The position numbers were made by a program, and so were the translations under genes. This document shows positions 14,883 through 14,947 of a stretch of DNA of 14,947 bases, in pieces (positions within the stretch are counted from its first letter, which is position 1; each line of letters starts with the position of its first letter). The stretch comes from Hungateiclostridiaceae bacterium UBA3922 (GTDB lineage Bacteria; Bacillota; Clostridia; Acetivibrionales; DTU013): contig DGEQ01000053.1 in assembly GCA_002386045.1 (NCBI GenBank), positions 1 to 14,947 on the forward strand. The letters are read 5' to 3'. The notes beneath the pieces were generated by a model that was not told where the DNA came from, did not search any database, and saw nothing but the letters and a program-made list of their open reading frames with translations.

Positions 14883-14947
14883 AAGAGTCCAGGAAGATAA
14901 AGCCGCAGATACCGCTGTACGGGTTTGACGACATCCCGATAATGCAC
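14840..14947 (+). pseudogene. LacI-type regulator C-terminal fragment (partial)
   Basis: In the frame of ATG 14855-14857 the sequence reads FNMAALHVNAIEESRKI and then IPLYGFDDIPIM, running off the right edge. This matches the end of the sugar-binding domain of LacI/PurR-family repressors (effector-domain Asn, Met-Ala-x-x helix, then VVGFDDIP). It lacks the DNA-binding domain and most of the effector domain, and its 5' side abuts the HAD fragment, so it looks like gene debris joined by recombination or deletion. The call rests on a short match. Confidence 0.5.

Overview
The window looks like part of the chromosome of a spore-forming, probably anaerobic member of the Bacillota (Clostridia-like). 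The signs are a complete T-box leader, a YhcN/YlaJ-type sporulation lipoprotein, an SdpI-family protein, strong GGGAGG-type ribosome binding sites, and mid-GC DNA rich in AGG (Arg) and ATA (Ile) codons. All supported genes lie on the + strand. Assignments come from reading motifs and translations by eye; no database search was run.

Layout. Positions 1-322 hold a 42-bp tandem repeat and no convincing gene. A good sigma-A promoter (323-351) opens a roughly 480-nt T-box leader whose specifier reads best as CUC (Leu). It ends in mutually exclusive antiterminator and terminator hairpins just before a large fusion gene (891-3422): a sugar-phosphate-isomerase-like TIM barrel joined to an acyl-CoA synthetase. 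An AraC/cupin regulator with its own promoter follows (3554-4420). After a 17-bp tandem array comes a cation-transport block: a SERCA-like P2A Ca2+-type ATPase, a small membrane protein with a zinc ribbon, and a CDF exporter with Mn-type metal-site residues. A YhcN-like spore lipoprotein and a strong terminator follow. Next is mntP (Mn efflux), with its own extended -10 promoter and an overlapping palindrome.

The second half is more accessory and mosaic. A 566-bp intergenic stretch (10644-11209) carries a 138-bp element bounded by inverted repeats, resembling a MITE. Then come a histidine phosphatase, a C-terminal remnant of a trans-aconitate methyltransferase (tam), an SdpI-family membrane protein, a Cof-type HAD phosphatase, a YfbR/HDDC2-like HD nucleotidase, and a GIY-YIG-fold protein of unknown role. 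The window ends in a HAD N-terminal fragment running out of frame into what looks like the C-terminus of a LacI-type regulator.

How the genes may work together (inference). The T-box suggests that the TIM-barrel/acyl-CoA synthetase fusion is made when tRNA-Leu is uncharged. One testable idea is that it activates a branched short-chain acid such as isovalerate, feeding the reductive carboxylation route to leucine known in anaerobes. The ATPase, CDF and MntP together look like a Ca2+/Mn2+ export module.
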